Counted from the first letter of the stretch, positions 1 through 6,934 are shown. The stretch: 29,889 nucleotides of DNA from Clostridia bacterium (GCA_017381395.1 JAFOCH010000095.1:1-29889), one strand, 5' to 3'. Numbers and translations: made by a program. The notes: a model not told the origin generated them from the sequence alone.

Positions 1-1
1 A

Positions 2-820
2 TTTTGCCAGGTGTGCGGAAGTGCCGAGTTCATTACCAATAATGTTCCTACAAATCAACCTGTTTATAATCAAAACCAGTACAATCAGCAGCCTACGGTT
101 AATCAGACATGGCAACCCCCTGTTCCTCAAAATCAACCCAAGAAAAAGAAAACTGGGTTGATTATTGGTATTGTTGCAGCTGTATTAATTGTTCTTGCAA
201 TAATTGGTATGGTTGCTGAAAAGGTATTCCAAGAGCAGGGATACGGTGATAACACCGGTAATAATGGTGATTTTAGCTATAATATTGGTGAATCGGGTGG
301 CACAACAAATAATAGCTCACAGGAAACGCCTGAAAAACTGTACTATTCTAAGGGCACTTTTGATGGCTCGGTTTATGAAAACAAATGGGCAGATATCAAA
401 TTTACATTGCCTGAGGGATTCTCTGACGCTGATTCATCAACATATATGGCGGCTGAAAATTCAAACACTGAGTGTGGTATGTACTTCATGGCTGATGATA
501 CAATGGGCTTGATATATATTTGCTATGAAAAACTTCCTACTTTCCCAGTATATGATGAAGAAGAATATCTTGATTCTGCAATGAAATCTTTACAGAATGT
601 ATCGGGTGTCACATATAAAATTCCTGATACATATTCTACTGCGACCATCGGTGGCTACGCTTATGCAAAAGCAGAATGTGAATTTAATAACGGCAACGGT
701 GATTTCGCCAATACTTTTTATACCAGAAAACTTGATAATTATATGATTGTCATTTCTGCAATCGGTGTCAATTCCGAATATAATGATGCTTTGGTAGCTA
801 ATATAACAACTGCTAAATAA
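2..820 (+). CDS. Zinc-ribbon, single-TM protein with extracellular domain (5' partial), cassette A
   Basis: The reading frame is open to the window edge, and residues FCQVCG just before the first possible start are the second half of a CxxC...CxxCG zinc ribbon, so the true start lies upstream. After the ribbon comes a Gln/Asn/Pro-rich linker, a KKKK stop-transfer motif and one hydrophobic segment (about residues 48-69). A polar linker and an extracellular domain of about 150 residues follow. The whole layout matches the complete protein at 20465-21424, including the shared stretch AEKVFQEQGYGD right after the membrane segment. I infer a cytosolic ribbon and an outside C-terminus. The following gene starts 11 bases downstream, so they are co-transcribed. 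Function unknown. Confidence 0.85.
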   Translation, partial: FCQVCGSAEFITNNVPTNQPVYNQNQYNQQPTVNQTWQPPVPQNQPKKKKTGLIIGIVAAVLIVLAIIGMVAEKVFQEQGYGDNTGNNGDFSYNIGESGGTTNNSSQETPEKLYYSKGTFDGSVYENKWADIKFTLPEGFSDADSSTYMAAENSNTECGMYFMADDTMGLIYICYEKLPTFPVYDEEEYLDSAMKSLQNVSGVTYKIPDTYSTATIGGYAYAKAECEFNNGNGDFANTFYTRKLDNYMIVISAIGVNSEYNDALVANITTAK

Positions 821-831
821 GGAGAAGGATT

Positions 832-1857
832 ATGGCACGTTATATAAAAGATTTTCAAATAAATGTAGATCCTCAGACTGCCCACTCTGCAGTTAATCAA
901 TATCTACAAAAAGAAGGATATGAATACATTAATTATGATGGGGAAAATGTATTCAAAAAAGGCCAGGGAGTATGGTCAAACCCAACTTTTTTTAAATTTT
1001 CATACGCTGGCCATGTGGTAAGAATGGAAACTTGGATGAAGTACGCATTCTTTCCAGGCGTTTATGTCGGAGAATTAGGTGTAACGGGATTTGTTGGTAG
1101 TGCGATGAAAGGACCTTGGAAAAAGAGAATCGCTTATTTGGAAAATGTTCTTTCAAGTATGGCAGCACAAACAACCTACTATCCTCCAACCTCTGTTCAA
1201 AATACAGCTGCTACATTTGAGGATAATGAAACTCAACTTCTCAATGAAAATGATGTGTTTGAGGAAACTTGTGTTTTGTCAGAAAATAAAGCAGAAGTTC
1301 CTTCTGAGGTTGTTGCTTTCTGCATAAGTTGTGGAGCGCAGTTGCCTTCTGGGACGTTATTTTGTTCTGTTTGCGGTCAAAAGAGGGATAATGTTACCCC
1401 CACCCAATCGGGTAATTCATACGTTCAGGAAGAACCTCAGCCTCAGCCGCAATATACTAACCCCTTCGATGCTCAAGCAACTGCCGCATATCCGCCCGCA
1501 GGTCAGTATGTTAGCAGAAAAGAATTTATTGAAAAATATGTGCAGCCGTCTTTACGTAAAAACATAAAAAGCATTTCGATTCTGTGCTATGTTTGTGCAG
1601 GCCTTACATTCTTGATGTCGATTGCAGTTAATCCTTATGGAATTATTGATGCTCTCGTACTGTTAGGATTCGCTCTTGGGATGCACATTGCAAAAAGCAG
1701 AGTCTGTGCAATTCTAATCCTTATTTTAAGCATATTGGAAGTTATCTTATCACTCATTGTCGGAGCATTCCCGTTCTGGTGGTTAATTGCTGGTATTTCT
1801 GCTGTAATTACTTTTAATAAGATCGAGAAACAGTATAAAGAGTTTTTGAAGAGATAA
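832..1857 (+). CDS. Membrane protein with N-terminal domain, internal zinc ribbon and C-terminal TM block, cassette A
   Basis: 341 aa; the ATG is preceded by AAGGAGAAGG. Three parts are visible: an N-terminal globular domain of about 110 residues of unknown family, rich in aromatic residues; an internal zinc ribbon (FCISCG...FCSVCG, about residues 163-182); and, after a Pro/Gln-rich linker, a block starting SRKEFIEKYV followed by three or four hydrophobic segments (about residues 245-330). The C-terminal block closely matches the protein at 21563-22243, which lacks the N-terminal domain and has its ribbon at the very start. This copy is therefore a fusion, or the other a truncation, of the same membrane module. 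It lies 11 bases after the previous gene and 140 bases before the lipoprotein gene. Role unknown. Confidence 0.88.
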   Translation: MARYIKDFQINVDPQTAHSAVNQYLQKEGYEYINYDGENVFKKGQGVWSNPTFFKFSYAGHVVRMETWMKYAFFPGVYVGELGVTGFVGSAMKGPWKKRIAYLENVLSSMAAQTTYYPPTSVQNTAATFEDNETQLLNENDVFEETCVLSENKAEVPSEVVAFCISCGAQLPSGTLFCSVCGQKRDNVTPTQSGNSYVQEEPQPQPQYTNPFDAQATAAYPPAGQYVSRKEFIEKYVQPSLRKNIKSISILCYVCAGLTFLMSIAVNPYGIIDALVLLGFALGMHIAKSRVCAILILILSILEVILSLIVGAFPFWWLIAGISAVITFNKIEKQYKEFLKR

Positions 1858-1997
1858 AGAATATAAGGAAAACGGTTGTTTTATCTTTATAACGTAGGAT
1901 TGTTTTGCACGTTAATAATAACACTGTACAAAATTGTTTTAATGTAGGTTCTACGGTAAATAATGTTAGAAAATTGGTTAAAAGGGGCAAAACTTAG

Positions 1998-3698
1998 ATG
2001 AAAAGAATAATTAGTTTATCCATTACCATCACATTGCTTTTGACGATGCTATTGTCATTTTCTGGCTGTAGTCCAAAGGCTAGTGAATGATTAGAATTTT
2101 CTTCTAATGGTGATGGGACATGTAAATGGACTGGCATAGGAACATGTGTTGATACAGAAATTATCGTTCCAGAAAAGAATGGTGATGAAACAGTTGTTAG
2201 TGTTGCAAGCAACACACTCAATTTTGAGATCGACACTGTAGTAACAAAAGTTGTGTTACCTAAAACAATAAAGACAATCGAAAAAGATGCTTTTGATAGA
2301 TTGCGTAGCTTAGTTGAAATTAAATTGAACGAAGGTCTTGAAAGCATTGGTGAAAACGCTTTTTATGGTTGTGAGGCGTTAGAGTCAATTACTTTTCCTT
2401 CGACACTAAAATCTATTGGTGAGTGGGCTTTTTGCGAATGCAAATTATTAACAGAAATTGTTTTGCCTGAAGGATTCGAAGAACTTGGAAAATTTTCTTT
2501 CAGTGATTGTACTGCCATTAAAAAGATTTCTATTCCTTCAACCTTGAACAAACTTCATTTTATATCGGCAGATGGTGGAAATTGCGGTTATGAATTTGAT
2601 ACAACAAGTATTGAAGAATTTACTTTTGCAGGCGACTGGAAATATACTACTCTCGACATGGGAATGAGTGATGAAGGCAAAATTTATTTTTACGGTTCGT
2701 TAGCTAGAGACATTTCTAACGAGGAGTATCCGGGAACTTTTGAAGAGATAACAGAAAAGAATAAAGAATCCATTATTTGCGCTTTGTTAAATAAACAGTC
2801 TTTGAAAATCAATGATAAGAATTGCTCTATTACAAGTGAAAAACCAACAGGAATTTATGAGGTCCCTGGTATGTGGGGATTTACTTTGCAGGAATTTACG
2901 AAAGATAACAAATTAAATGTTTCTTATGAACAAATGATGGGCGGCGTCGTAAAGGATGTTGTGTCAAACGAATATACTTATGACGAGGAACTAAAGGCAT
3001 ATACATTTTCTCAAAGTACAACTCTTGAGGGTCAAAGTATTACAATAGAGAAAATCTTTGTAAACTTTGGTGATTTCGTTTTCTCTGTTGATTATTCTAA
3101 AATTGACAGCAGTGAAGATGCATCAATACATAAATGGATTCCTTACAGCGAAACCATTAAAGAATACATTGAAGAAGATGTTGAACTCGAAGAAGAAAAA
3201 GTTGAAGAAATTGTTGAGAAGAAGGACAACTTGTTGAATGATCTTATTGAAGCATTTAAAGCTGCTGGTATAAAAGTTAATGTTGATGAAACGACCGGTG
3301 AACTTGCATTACACTCGTCTGTATTGTTCGGCGGAGACTCGGCTGTTTTGACTGCTGAAGGTAAAACTTTCTTGAATAAGTTTGTTGATGTTTATACTTC
3401 TATTGTTTTCTCTGATAAGTATGCAGGTTTTGTTTCAAAAACTATGATAGAAGGACATACTGCTCCGGTATCCGGTAGCACCTATGAAAGTGGATTGCCG
3501 TTGTCAGAGCAGAGAGCTAACAATGTTAAAAATTATTGCGTTTCTTCTGAGACGGGTGTAGACACAAGCAAACTTGCTGCTAATTTGGAGGCAACAGGAC
3601 TTTCTAACAGTAAGCCGGTTTATGATAATAGTGGTAAAGTTGATATGGCGGCATGCCGTCGCGTTTCCTTTAGATTTATTGTTAATTTAGATAAGTAG
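1998..3698 (+). pseudogene. LRR_5 (BspA-type)/OmpA-like lipoprotein gene interrupted by an in-frame TGA
   Basis: ATG 1998 follows AAAGGGG and opens a clear lipoprotein signal: a KR n-region, a hydrophobic core and a lipobox ending FSGC. At 2088-2090, just after SGCSPKASE, an in-frame TGA interrupts the frame, which then stays open to 3698. The text after the stop, LEFSSNGDGTCKWTGIGTC, is the usual entry into BspA-type LRR proteins, where I would expect SEGLEF; GGA to TGA would be a one-base change. Next come about four LRR_5 repeats (roughly residues 65-215), an unassigned region, an acidic coiled stretch (about 390-410) and an OmpA-like domain (about 412-566: EGHTAP, LSEQRA, RRVSFRF). The intact product would be 566 aa. 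An internal start at 2253 would yield 481 aa without an export signal. The C-terminal domain is highly similar to that of 22287-24188. A true nonsense mutation, a sequencing error or readthrough cannot be separated here. Confidence 0.8.
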
Positions 3699-3719
3699 GG
3701 ATTACTATGTTTAATGCTG

Positions 3720-3754
3720 AATATATGTCGCCATCGTAAGAGGCGACATATATT
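3720..3754 (+). terminator. 13-bp perfect stem after cassette A
   Basis: A perfect inverted repeat (AATATATGTCGCC and its complement) with a 9-nt loop starts 21 bases after the lipoprotein stop codon. It is followed by TTTGTATATT rather than a clean T-run, so termination is plausible but not certain. It could act for either strand. Confidence 0.55.
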
Positions 3755-3765
3755 TGTATATTGAA

Positions 3766-3788
3766 AACCATGCGATAGTCGCGTGGTT
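3766..3788 (+). mobile_element. Likely left-end hairpin of an IS200-type element
   Basis: AACCATGCG and CGCGTGGTT form a 9-bp stem with one G-T pair and a 5-nt loop, about 95 bases before the tnpA remnant. IS200/IS605 elements carry subterminal hairpins of this size that TnpA recognises. The assignment rests on position next to the tnpA remnant. Confidence 0.5.
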
Positions 3789-3882
3789 CAAAAGAGGTTA
3801 ACCGATGAATAAAATCTTCCATTTGTGTTAAGATAGTAAAGATCTGTCAGTCAAACTAAAAACATAAATAGAGGATTTATTG

Positions 3883-4029
3883 ATGAAAAAGAAGAAACTA
3901 ACACAAGTAGTTTAGCACATACAAAATCGAACTGTATGTATCATATAGTTTTTGCGCCTAAGTACAGAAGGAAAGCGCTTTATGAAAATAAGAGATTAGA
4001 AATACGCGATATTTTGATAAATAGATGCG
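3883..4029 (+). pseudogene. tnpA: IS200-type transposase tnpA, frameshifted 5' remnant
   Basis: The start reads MKKKKLTQ and then stops. Shifting frame at about 3906 (one base missing from a CAAAGT context) restores SSLAHTKSNCMYHIVFAPKY and then RRKALYENKRLEIRDIL. This is the characteristic N-terminus of the Y1 HUH transposase of IS200/IS605, with YHIVFAPKYR preceding the first catalytic strand. The similarity ends near 4025. The HUH motif, the catalytic Tyr and the right end are missing, so only about the first third survives. The GC-rich repeat begins about 60 bases later and may have replaced the rest. Confidence 0.8.
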
Positions 4030-4088
4030 TTATCGCAGATGTTGTTGCAATGATGTTAAGGTGGTGTTTCTTATTTTAATATAGTGAT

Positions 4089-4365
4089 CACCCAACCCCG
4101 TCTCTTTCCACTTGTTTCGTGGTCAGGGGCGGGGTCAAAAGTTGTTGCGAGCCCTGAAAACGTGTTGAAATAAGGGCTTTTTGCACAAAGGGGTTAGTTC
4201 TCCAAAACCGTGTGCCGTGGGGCGCGTCGGTGAGCGCCGCAAAAAGCGGATTGAGCGAGCCGAAAGCGGGTGCCGCGGTCGAAATTCGCCGAGCGAAAGG
4301 GAGGATGAGCGAATTTCGGGCACCGCAAACGGGCGAGTCCTTCTGCCCCTGCCATGAAAACACCG
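4089..4365. repeat. GC-rich structured dispersed repeat, copy 1 (277 bp)
   Basis: This segment is nearly identical to 19840-20117 and much richer in GC than its surroundings. It begins with CACCCAACCCCGTCTC and ends in CTTCTGCCCCTGCCA plus CACCG. It can fold: GGTGCC (4269-4274) pairs with GGCACC (4319-4324), enclosing GAAATTCGC (4281-4289) with GCGAATTTC (4309-4317); GGCGC pairs with GCGCC around 4220-4238; AGGGGC near 4125 could pair with GCCCCT near 4346 to close the whole unit. Long open frames exist in several frames on both strands but none has a ribosome binding site, so I read it as non-coding. A MITE-like element or a structured RNA are the main options. Confidence 0.75.
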
Positions 4366-4390
4366 TAATTGTGATATCACAATTACGGTG
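4361..4390. repeat. 30-bp perfect palindrome
   Basis: CACCGTAATTGTGAT is followed directly by its exact reverse complement with no spacer. The symmetry continues outward after one mismatch (TGAAA at 4355-4359 and TTTCA at 4392-4396). In the second repeat copy the corresponding place holds a different hairpin (20111-20150). A cruciform, a bidirectional hairpin or a junction made by an insertion are possible. Confidence 0.85.
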
Positions 4391-4398
4391 CTTTCAGC

Positions 4399-4566
4399 TA
4401 TATTCGCCTTCGGCGAGCTATATTGGCTGCGCCAGTTATATTTGCTTCGCAAGTGATATTGGGCTTTGCCCAGTTTTGGAGGCGAATATAATATCACTGC
4501 TGCGCAGCAGCAATATAACTTTCACGCAGTGAAAATATCACTCCGGCAAAGCCGGAATATAACTTT
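4399..4566. repeat. Array of seven mini-hairpins with conserved spacers, in two opposed halves
   Basis: Stems follow each other every 15-25 bases: CGCC/GGCG (4405-4415), TGGC/GCCA (4424-4434), TTGC/GCAA (4442-4452), TGGGC/GCCCA (4460-4472), CTGCTGC/GCAGCAG (4497-4510), TTTCAC/GTGAAA (4520-4534) and TCCGGC/GCCGGA (4542-4556). Loops of the short ones are three bases (ttc, tgc, ttt, gca, aaa). Every stem has a different sequence, yet the spacers are constant: AGCTATATT, AGTTATATT or AGTGATATT in the first half, and their complements AATATCACT or AATATAACT in the second half. The array is thus itself an inverted repeat centred near 4480. There is no gene here. Confidence 0.85.
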
Positions 4567-4567
4567 A

Positions 4568-4603
4568 AATGCCCAGCCAGGATTGTTTTCCCGGTTGGGC
4601 ATT
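4568..4603. terminator. 11-bp hairpin at the end of the mini-hairpin array
   Basis: AATGCCCAGCC pairs with GGTTGGGCATT (one G-T pair) around a 14-nt loop. The following CTGCGTTTTAAG has only a short T-run. It may be a terminator or the outer boundary of the hairpin array. Confidence 0.4.
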
Positions 4604-4784
4604 CTGCGTTTTAAGACCCGTTTTCCATAACAAATCGTTAGAATTATGGGGGTATCGGGTTTGTGAGGTAATCATTAGAATTGTGGGTAATCGTTGGATT
4701 TATGAGAAACAATATCACAAACACACAGAACCGTCCCCTGTGTTCTTGCCGCTGTTTTGCTGCGTTCCGGTTTATATAACCTTA
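4604..4784. other. Intergenic stretch with three degenerate tandem units
   Basis: No convincing gene. AATCGTTAGAATTATGGGGG (from 4633), AATCATTAGAATTGTGGGT (from 4670) and AATCGTTGGATTTATGAG (from 4689) are three diverged copies of one motif of about 19 bases. The last two are adjacent and immediately precede the 22-nt inverted repeat at 4721. They may be decayed binding sites at the edge of an insertion. Confidence 0.5.
4721..4742. repeat. Left arm of a 22-nt inverted repeat flanking the two-gene cassette
   Basis: The core AGAACCGTCCCCTGTG (4727-4742) is matched exactly on the opposite strand at 6459-6474, and the match extends to 22 nt with one mismatch. The pair brackets the two minus-strand membrane-protein genes and their promoter, which suggests ends of a transposed or duplicated segment about 1.76 kb long. 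Confidence 0.75.
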
Positions 4785-5438
4785 TTATCTGCCAATCATC
4801 TTTTTATATTTGGCTTCATTCTCTGAGGAGTATCTTAAAAGCAATTCCGTATCACTTCTTTTTTGCAATTCCACAATAGCACTTTTTAGGATGGCATCGT
4901 ATCTTCGGTTATGGCATTCGATTCCTGAATAGCTAATGATTCCGTCGTTTTTTGTACCAAGTTTAATGGATGCATAACCCTTATAGGTTGAAGTATAGAT
5001 CCAATAAATTTCATTGCACGGTATTGGCAATCTCTTAAAGTTTTTGGGGAACAGGTATTTATCCGACAATATTGCCTTATCTCCGAACTCAACTACTTTG
5101 CTGGTCTCTAAGTCAAAGATCATTTCTCTTATTGTATCGGTTCTTTCAAGCTCTTTTATTCTTTTAAACAATTTGATGATGCGTGGCAATCTGATTAATG
5201 CATAAAGGCCAGGATATACGCAAAGGAAAGCAACAGAACCCAATACTATATACAGCCAATAAATTAACAGGGACTCTTCGCCGGTAAAGCCCATAGCAAC
5301 AAGTATGGCACAGATTAAGAGCATGGTAGCTAACGTTACCAGCATAAAAACGGACACAATTTTACCACGTATGATTTTTGCTTTGAATTTTCTTACTTTT
5401 TTATTTAGTTCTTTACTCGTGATCTCAGTTTTATTCAT
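4785..5438 (-). CDS. Two-TM membrane protein with cytosolic C-terminal domain
   Basis: 217 aa. A basic N-terminus is followed by two hydrophobic segments (about residues 28-50 and 60-85) and then a C-terminal domain of about 130 residues with alternating beta-strand-like stretches, such as LPIPCNEIYWIYTSTYKGYASIKLG. By architecture this resembles small bacterial PH-like/YcxB-type membrane proteins, but no signature makes that certain. ATG at 5438 is preceded by GGAG about eight bases upstream. It lies 15 bases after the zinc-ribbon gene on the same strand, so both come from one transcript. No clear terminator is visible downstream. Function unknown. Confidence 0.8.
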   Translation of the reverse strand: MNKTEITSKELNKKVRKFKAKIIRGKIVSVFMLVTLATMLLICAILVAMGFTGEESLLIYWLYIVLGSVAFLCVYPGLYALIRLPRIIKLFKRIKELERTDTIREMIFDLETSKVVEFGDKAILSDKYLFPKNFKRLPIPCNEIYWIYTSTYKGYASIKLGTKNDGIISYSGIECHNRRYDAILKSAIVELQKRSDTELLLRYSSENEAKYKKMIGR

Positions 5439-5453
5439 AAGGTTTCTCCACTA

Positions 5454-6263
5454 TTATTTCTTGCTAAGCTGGCATTCTATTTCTATCCCTGCTTCTGTGT
5501 TTATCCTTTTGATGTACCGGAGCATCCTTTTGCACGGCATAAGATTATACGTTAGGATTGCTAAGTTAAGATAATCCGGGTCGTTTTTTATCGCCTCGTC
5601 TATATGGTTTTTCTTTATGTATTTTTTAACATCAAGAAAAGGACAGATCATTTTCATTAAAAGCAGCGGAATTGCAATGATAAGAAGCGCAATGATCGTT
5701 ACTTTGTTCCACATTTTTTGAATGATGGAAAAGGCAATATACATCGCTATAATACTACCAGGTCCAGGTCCATCCAGAAAACGCACAAAGCTATTCGGTC
5801 TGTAATTATCAATAATTTCTTTTATCGTGAAACCTTTTGTTGACTTTTTCTTCGCTTTTTTCTCAGGTGCTATTGATTTTACGCTGGGATCTACTGAAAC
5901 AGTCTTAACAGTAAATACGATCAGATCGCATTTATCCTCATCTGTTTTTTTGAAAATCTTTTCGTTTTCTTCGATATTATTGGGAACAAGAACCGCAATA
6001 TTCTTGCCTAATTCTTTTATATAAACATTGTTGATTGTACTTTCTTTCGTTTTTTTCGAAACAACTGCATCAAATTCTACATATAAACTACGCTTGTTCT
6101 CATCAAAAAATTCATTTGTAGATTGTTTTACAACTTCAAGATCATCACGACTGTTATCAACACGCTTACCGGCATCTTGTGATATCGGACAGCCACAGTG
6201 TACACACGCATTTGCTCTATCGGATATTTCTCTGCCACATTCCTCACATTTAATTAAAGCCAT
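5454..6263 (-). CDS. N-terminal zinc-ribbon membrane protein
   Basis: 269 aa. Residues 1-28 form a zinc ribbon with C6, C9, C20 and C23 (CEECG...CVHCGCPIS). A charged region of about 120 residues follows, then two hydrophobic segments near residues 170-210 (VTIIALLIIAIPLLL is the clearest), and a C-terminal tail of about 60 residues. Start ATG 6263 has GGGAGG seven bases upstream and a near-consensus promoter behind it. It leads a two-gene operon with the gene at 4785-5438. The ribbon type is the one found in the cassette A/B proteins, but the rest is not similar to them. Function unknown. Confidence 0.85.
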   Translation of the reverse strand: MALIKCEECGREISDRANACVHCGCPISQDAGKRVDNSRDDLEVVKQSTNEFFDENKRSLYVEFDAVVSKKTKESTINNVYIKELGKNIAVLVPNNIEENEKIFKKTDEDKCDLIVFTVKTVSVDPSVKSIAPEKKAKKKSTKGFTIKEIIDNYRPNSFVRFLDGPGPGSIIAMYIAFSIIQKMWNKVTIIALLIIAIPLLLMKMICPFLDVKKYIKKNHIDEAIKNDPDYLNLAILTYNLMPCKRMLRYIKRINTEAGIEIECQLSKK

Positions 6264-6301
6264 TTTATACCTCCCAATCGAGAATAATGATTAACATAAA
6301 A

Positions 6302-6330
6302 ATTATACCATACGGTTGTGGGTTTTTCAA
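6302..6330 (-). promoter_or_regulatory. Sigma-A promoter for the minus-strand two-gene operon
   Basis: On the minus strand: TTGAAA, 17-bp spacer, TATAAT, about 40 bases before the start codon of the zinc-ribbon gene. The -10 is perfect and the -35 matches 4 of 6. Confidence 0.75.
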
Positions 6331-6458
6331 CAGTTTTAATAGCCCAGGAGCCGATTCTGTTTGCGCTCTTGTATAAACCCTTTAACGATTCCCTAAAGGA
6401 ATGCTATGAAACAGAGTATTGGCTAGAACGGATGCAAAAAGCAGATCTATTACTGCAG

Positions 6459-6480
6459 CACAGGGGACGGTTCTATGTGT
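6459..6480. repeat. Right arm of the 22-nt inverted repeat flanking the two-gene cassette
   Basis: CACAGGGGACGGTTCT (6459-6474) is the exact reverse complement of 4727-4742, and the following ATGTGT extends the match with one mismatch. It stands about 130 bases upstream of the promoter of the enclosed operon. Confidence 0.75.
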
Positions 6481-6502
6481 TAATTGGCATAAAAACAACC
6501 AT

Positions 6503-6582
6503 GACCCCCTCTGTGAAAATTCCGACCCTCTCTCGGTCTAAAAACGACCCCCCTTAACCGGAAAAACGACCCCCGGGGGTCG
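6503..6582. mobile_element. Ladder of GACCCCC repeats, possible IS21-type end remnant
   Basis: GACCCCC at 6503, GACCCTC at 6524, GACCCCC at 6546 and GACCCCC at 6568 are spaced 21, 22 and 22 bases, two turns of the helix. The last unit forms the perfect 16-bp palindrome CGACCCCCGGGGGTCG (6567-6582). IS21-family ends usually carry several phased copies of such a transposase site. No istA/istB-like frame is left in the window, so this would be an orphan end. Confidence 0.5.
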
Positions 6583-6612
6583 CAGCATTTCAAAATTAGG
6601 GTTCTTACACAC

Positions 6613-6739
6613 AAAAAACACCGAAAAACCTTGATATATAAGGGTTTTCGGTGTTTTTTTTGTTTTTCACTCTCTTACAAAAATTCACAGTCAAAACTAC
6701 CTCTTTTCACTTGATTTTACCTATTTCGTGGTCAAATCG
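6613..6739. repeat. Dispersed repeat, partial copy (right part only)
   Basis: This segment matches the right-hand part of the repeat at 20109-20232: the AACACCGAAAAAC hairpin, then diverged but alignable AT-rich sequence (CTTACA...TTTACAG... versus CTTACA...TTCACAG...), ending TTTCGTGGTCAAATCG against TTTCGCGGTCAAATCG. The GC-rich left part is absent. Confidence 0.7.
6617..6663. terminator. Strong intrinsic terminator, bidirectional
   Basis: AACACCGAAAAACCTT and AAGGGTTTTCGGTGTT form a 16-bp stem with one mismatch and a 7-nt loop, followed by a run of eight T. A run of A on the other side gives the mirror signal on the minus strand. It insulates the pilus promoter from upstream transcription. 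Confidence 0.75.
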
Positions 6740-6770
6740 TGGTCAAAATCAGGGTCAAAAAGTGGTCAAA
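6728..6770. repeat. Four phased GTGGTCAAA direct repeats
   Basis: GTGGTCAAA at 6728, 6739 and 6762 and AGGGTCAAA at 6751 recur every 11-12 bases, one helical turn. The same GTGGTCA/GGGTCAAA pair stands at the left end of both long repeat copies (4119-4140, 19870-19892) and a variant at the right end of copy 2 (about 20221). This suggests protein-binding sites marking the ends of the repeat element. Confidence 0.65.
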
Positions 6771-6934
6771 AATGAGCGGAAAACACGCGGGAAATGAGTA
6801 AGACGGCGACATGGTTTTCCCATTTCTCGTTTATTTTATTTATTTAATAAAAGTTACGAAAATTCTGCACAACTCGCATTTTTTTAATATTCCGAAAAGC
6901 AAAATATAAAACTCTAATAAATGATGTTTATATA

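Noticed and set aside
4088..4532. Three overlapping open frames of 91-120 codons on both strands in the GC-rich repeat, one also open in copy 2
   Set aside because: No ribosome binding site, several frames open at once as expected in GC-rich non-coding DNA, and the translations are rich in Arg/Pro with no domain. The fold of the repeat explains its conservation better.
4399..4566. Mini-hairpin array read as a CRISPR array
   Set aside because: Spacing is only 15-25 bases, the constant parts are about 9 bases and flip orientation midway, and no cas gene is present.
4569..4826. An 85-codon plus-strand frame after the hairpin array
   Set aside because: It starts inside the hairpin stem, has no ribosome binding site, overlaps the end of the minus-strand gene and has no domain.
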